Part shown: one piece after another, positions 15,353-16,116 of the stretch
Layout of the letters: each line of letters starts with the position of its first letter
Position numbering within the stretch: the stretch's first letter is position 1
NCBI GenBank assembly: GCA_002474415.1
Contig: DLQV01000240.1
Span: forward strand, 581 to 16,696
From: Lachnospiraceae bacterium UBA7598
Lineage (GTDB): Bacteria; Bacillota; Clostridia; Lachnospirales; Lachnospiraceae
DNA: 16,116 bases
Direction of reading: 5' to 3'
Notes under the pieces: model-generated
The model's input: the letters and a program-made list of their open reading frames with translations, nothing else
Told to the model about the DNA's origin: nothing
The model's database searches: none
Program-made: the position numbers and the translations under genes

Positions 15353-16116
15353 ATGTATAAATTAAAATTTAACGAACCCATCCACATTCATTTTATCGGA
15401 ATTGGCGGAATCAGCATGAGCGGACTCGCAGAAATTCTTTTGGAAAAAGGATTTACAATTTCCGGATCCGATGCCAAAGAATCTGATCTGACCCGTATGC
15501 TTACATCCAAAGGTGCCCAGATTTTTTATGGACAACGTGCCGAAAATATCATTCCAGGTATTGACTTAGTCGTCTACACTGCTGCAATCCACCCGGATAA
15601 TCCGGAATTTGCAGAGGCAAAATCCAAGGGACTGCCAATGCTCTCCCGTGCACAACTGCTCGGACAGATTATGGACAACTACAACAATTCCGTTGCCGTT
15701 GCCGGAACTCACGGAAAAACAACCACAACTTCCATGATCAGTGAAATTCTGCTTGCTGCCAAATCAGATCCGACCATTACCGTTGGTGGAATTCTTCCAT
15801 CCATCGGAGGGAATCTGCGTGTCGGCCATTCCGAAGTCTTTGTATCGGAAGCCTGTGAATACACCAACAGTTTTCTCAATTTCCGTCCAAAGTACAGCAT
15901 TATCTTAAATGTAGAAGCGGAACATCTGGATTTTTTCAAGGATATCAATGACATCCGTCATTCTTTCCATACCTTTGCCGGCAACACCCTGGCAGACGGT
16001 GCAACCATTATCAACGGAGAAATTGCAAACTATCAGGAACTGACCGCCGGACTTCCACAGCAGATCATCACTTACGGATTTGATGATTCCTGCGAATATT
16101 ATGCAGACAATCTGAC
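15353..16116 (+). CDS. murC: UDP-N-acetylmuramate--L-alanine ligase (N-terminal 254 residues, runs off the window)
   Basis: Adds L-alanine to UDP-MurNAc, the first amino acid of the peptidoglycan stem peptide, in the cytoplasm. About 254 codons are visible, roughly the first 55 percent of a typical MurC. The N-terminal Rossmann part has HFIGIGGISMSGLAEILL (13-30) and SGSDAKES, followed by VVYTAAIHPDNPE. The ATP-binding P-loop is GTHGKTTTT (118-126). SEACEYTNSFL (165-175) and NVEAEHLDFF (186-195) correspond to the metal- and nucleotide-binding region, where the usual Asp-His pair reads E190-H191. ATG and Shine-Dalgarno are well placed. It is divergent from glgC with its own promoter. The 211-base gap before it holds the two promoters and one weak inverted repeat; nothing else is seen. 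Confidence 0.96.
   Translation, partial: MYKLKFNEPIHIHFIGIGGISMSGLAEILLEKGFTISGSDAKESDLTRMLTSKGAQIFYGQRAENIIPGIDLVVYTAAIHPDNPEFAEAKSKGLPMLSRAQLLGQIMDNYNNSVAVAGTHGKTTTTSMISEILLAAKSDPTITVGGILPSIGGNLRVGHSEVFVSEACEYTNSFLNFRPKYSIILNVEAEHLDFFKDINDIRHSFHTFAGNTLADGATIINGEIANYQELTAGLPQQIITYGFDDSCEYYADNL

Noticed and set aside
1..16116. CRISPR arrays, tRNA/rRNA genes, insertion sequences, phage or defence genes
   Set aside because: No regularly spaced repeats, no tRNA-like cloverleaf by eye, and no transposase, integrase or nuclease-type reading frames; nearly all coding capacity is taken by recognised housekeeping genes.

Overview
This 16.1 kb window looks like chromosomal DNA of an anaerobic Firmicute, most likely a Lachnospiraceae-type Clostridia. 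The evidence is moderate-to-low GC, strong AGGAGG-like ribosome binding sites, Gram-positive-type promoters, a SAM-I riboswitch in front of metK, spoVG, and the glgC+glgD pair typical of Firmicutes. I see no rRNA, tRNA, CRISPR, insertion sequence, phage gene or other mobile element. The content is mostly housekeeping.

Layout, left to right. (1) 1-2454, minus strand: a sensor kinase and an OmpR-type regulator with overlapping reading frames, followed by the start of a sodium-dependent (NSS-type) transporter cut by the window edge. An extended -10 promoter lies just upstream of the kinase and overlaps the metK terminator. (2) 2471-3987, minus: metK (SAM synthetase), with a SAM-I riboswitch, its terminator and a good promoter. 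(3) 3999-5234, plus: a divergent, single-gene HD-GYP (c-di-GMP phosphodiesterase-type) unit ending in a bidirectional terminator. (4) 5251-15141, minus: a long co-oriented series glgC, glgD, spoVG, hairpin, pth, mfd, (internal promoter), prsA-like lipoprotein, aroK-like kinase, murA. (5) 15353-end, plus: the start of murC, divergent from glgC.

How the genes fit together: glgC/glgD make ADP-glucose for glycogen. spoVG, murA and murC concern the cell envelope, septation and sporulation, and pth and mfd are translation and transcription-repair maintenance genes. The prsA-like lipoprotein handles protein folding outside the membrane. metK is set by SAM through its leader RNA.

I found no clear undescribed system. 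The points most worth a second look are a shikimate-kinase-family protein lacking typical substrate residues, a PrsA-like lipoprotein whose parvulin domain lacks the usual histidines, a dnaX-type slippery heptamer in mfd, the pth/mfd junction where the two genes share a frame and are separated only by one stop codon, a terminator-like hairpin between spoVG and pth with no visible promoter after it, and the terminator/promoter overlap behind metK. Promoters and hairpins were found by eye and have not been folded or searched computationally.
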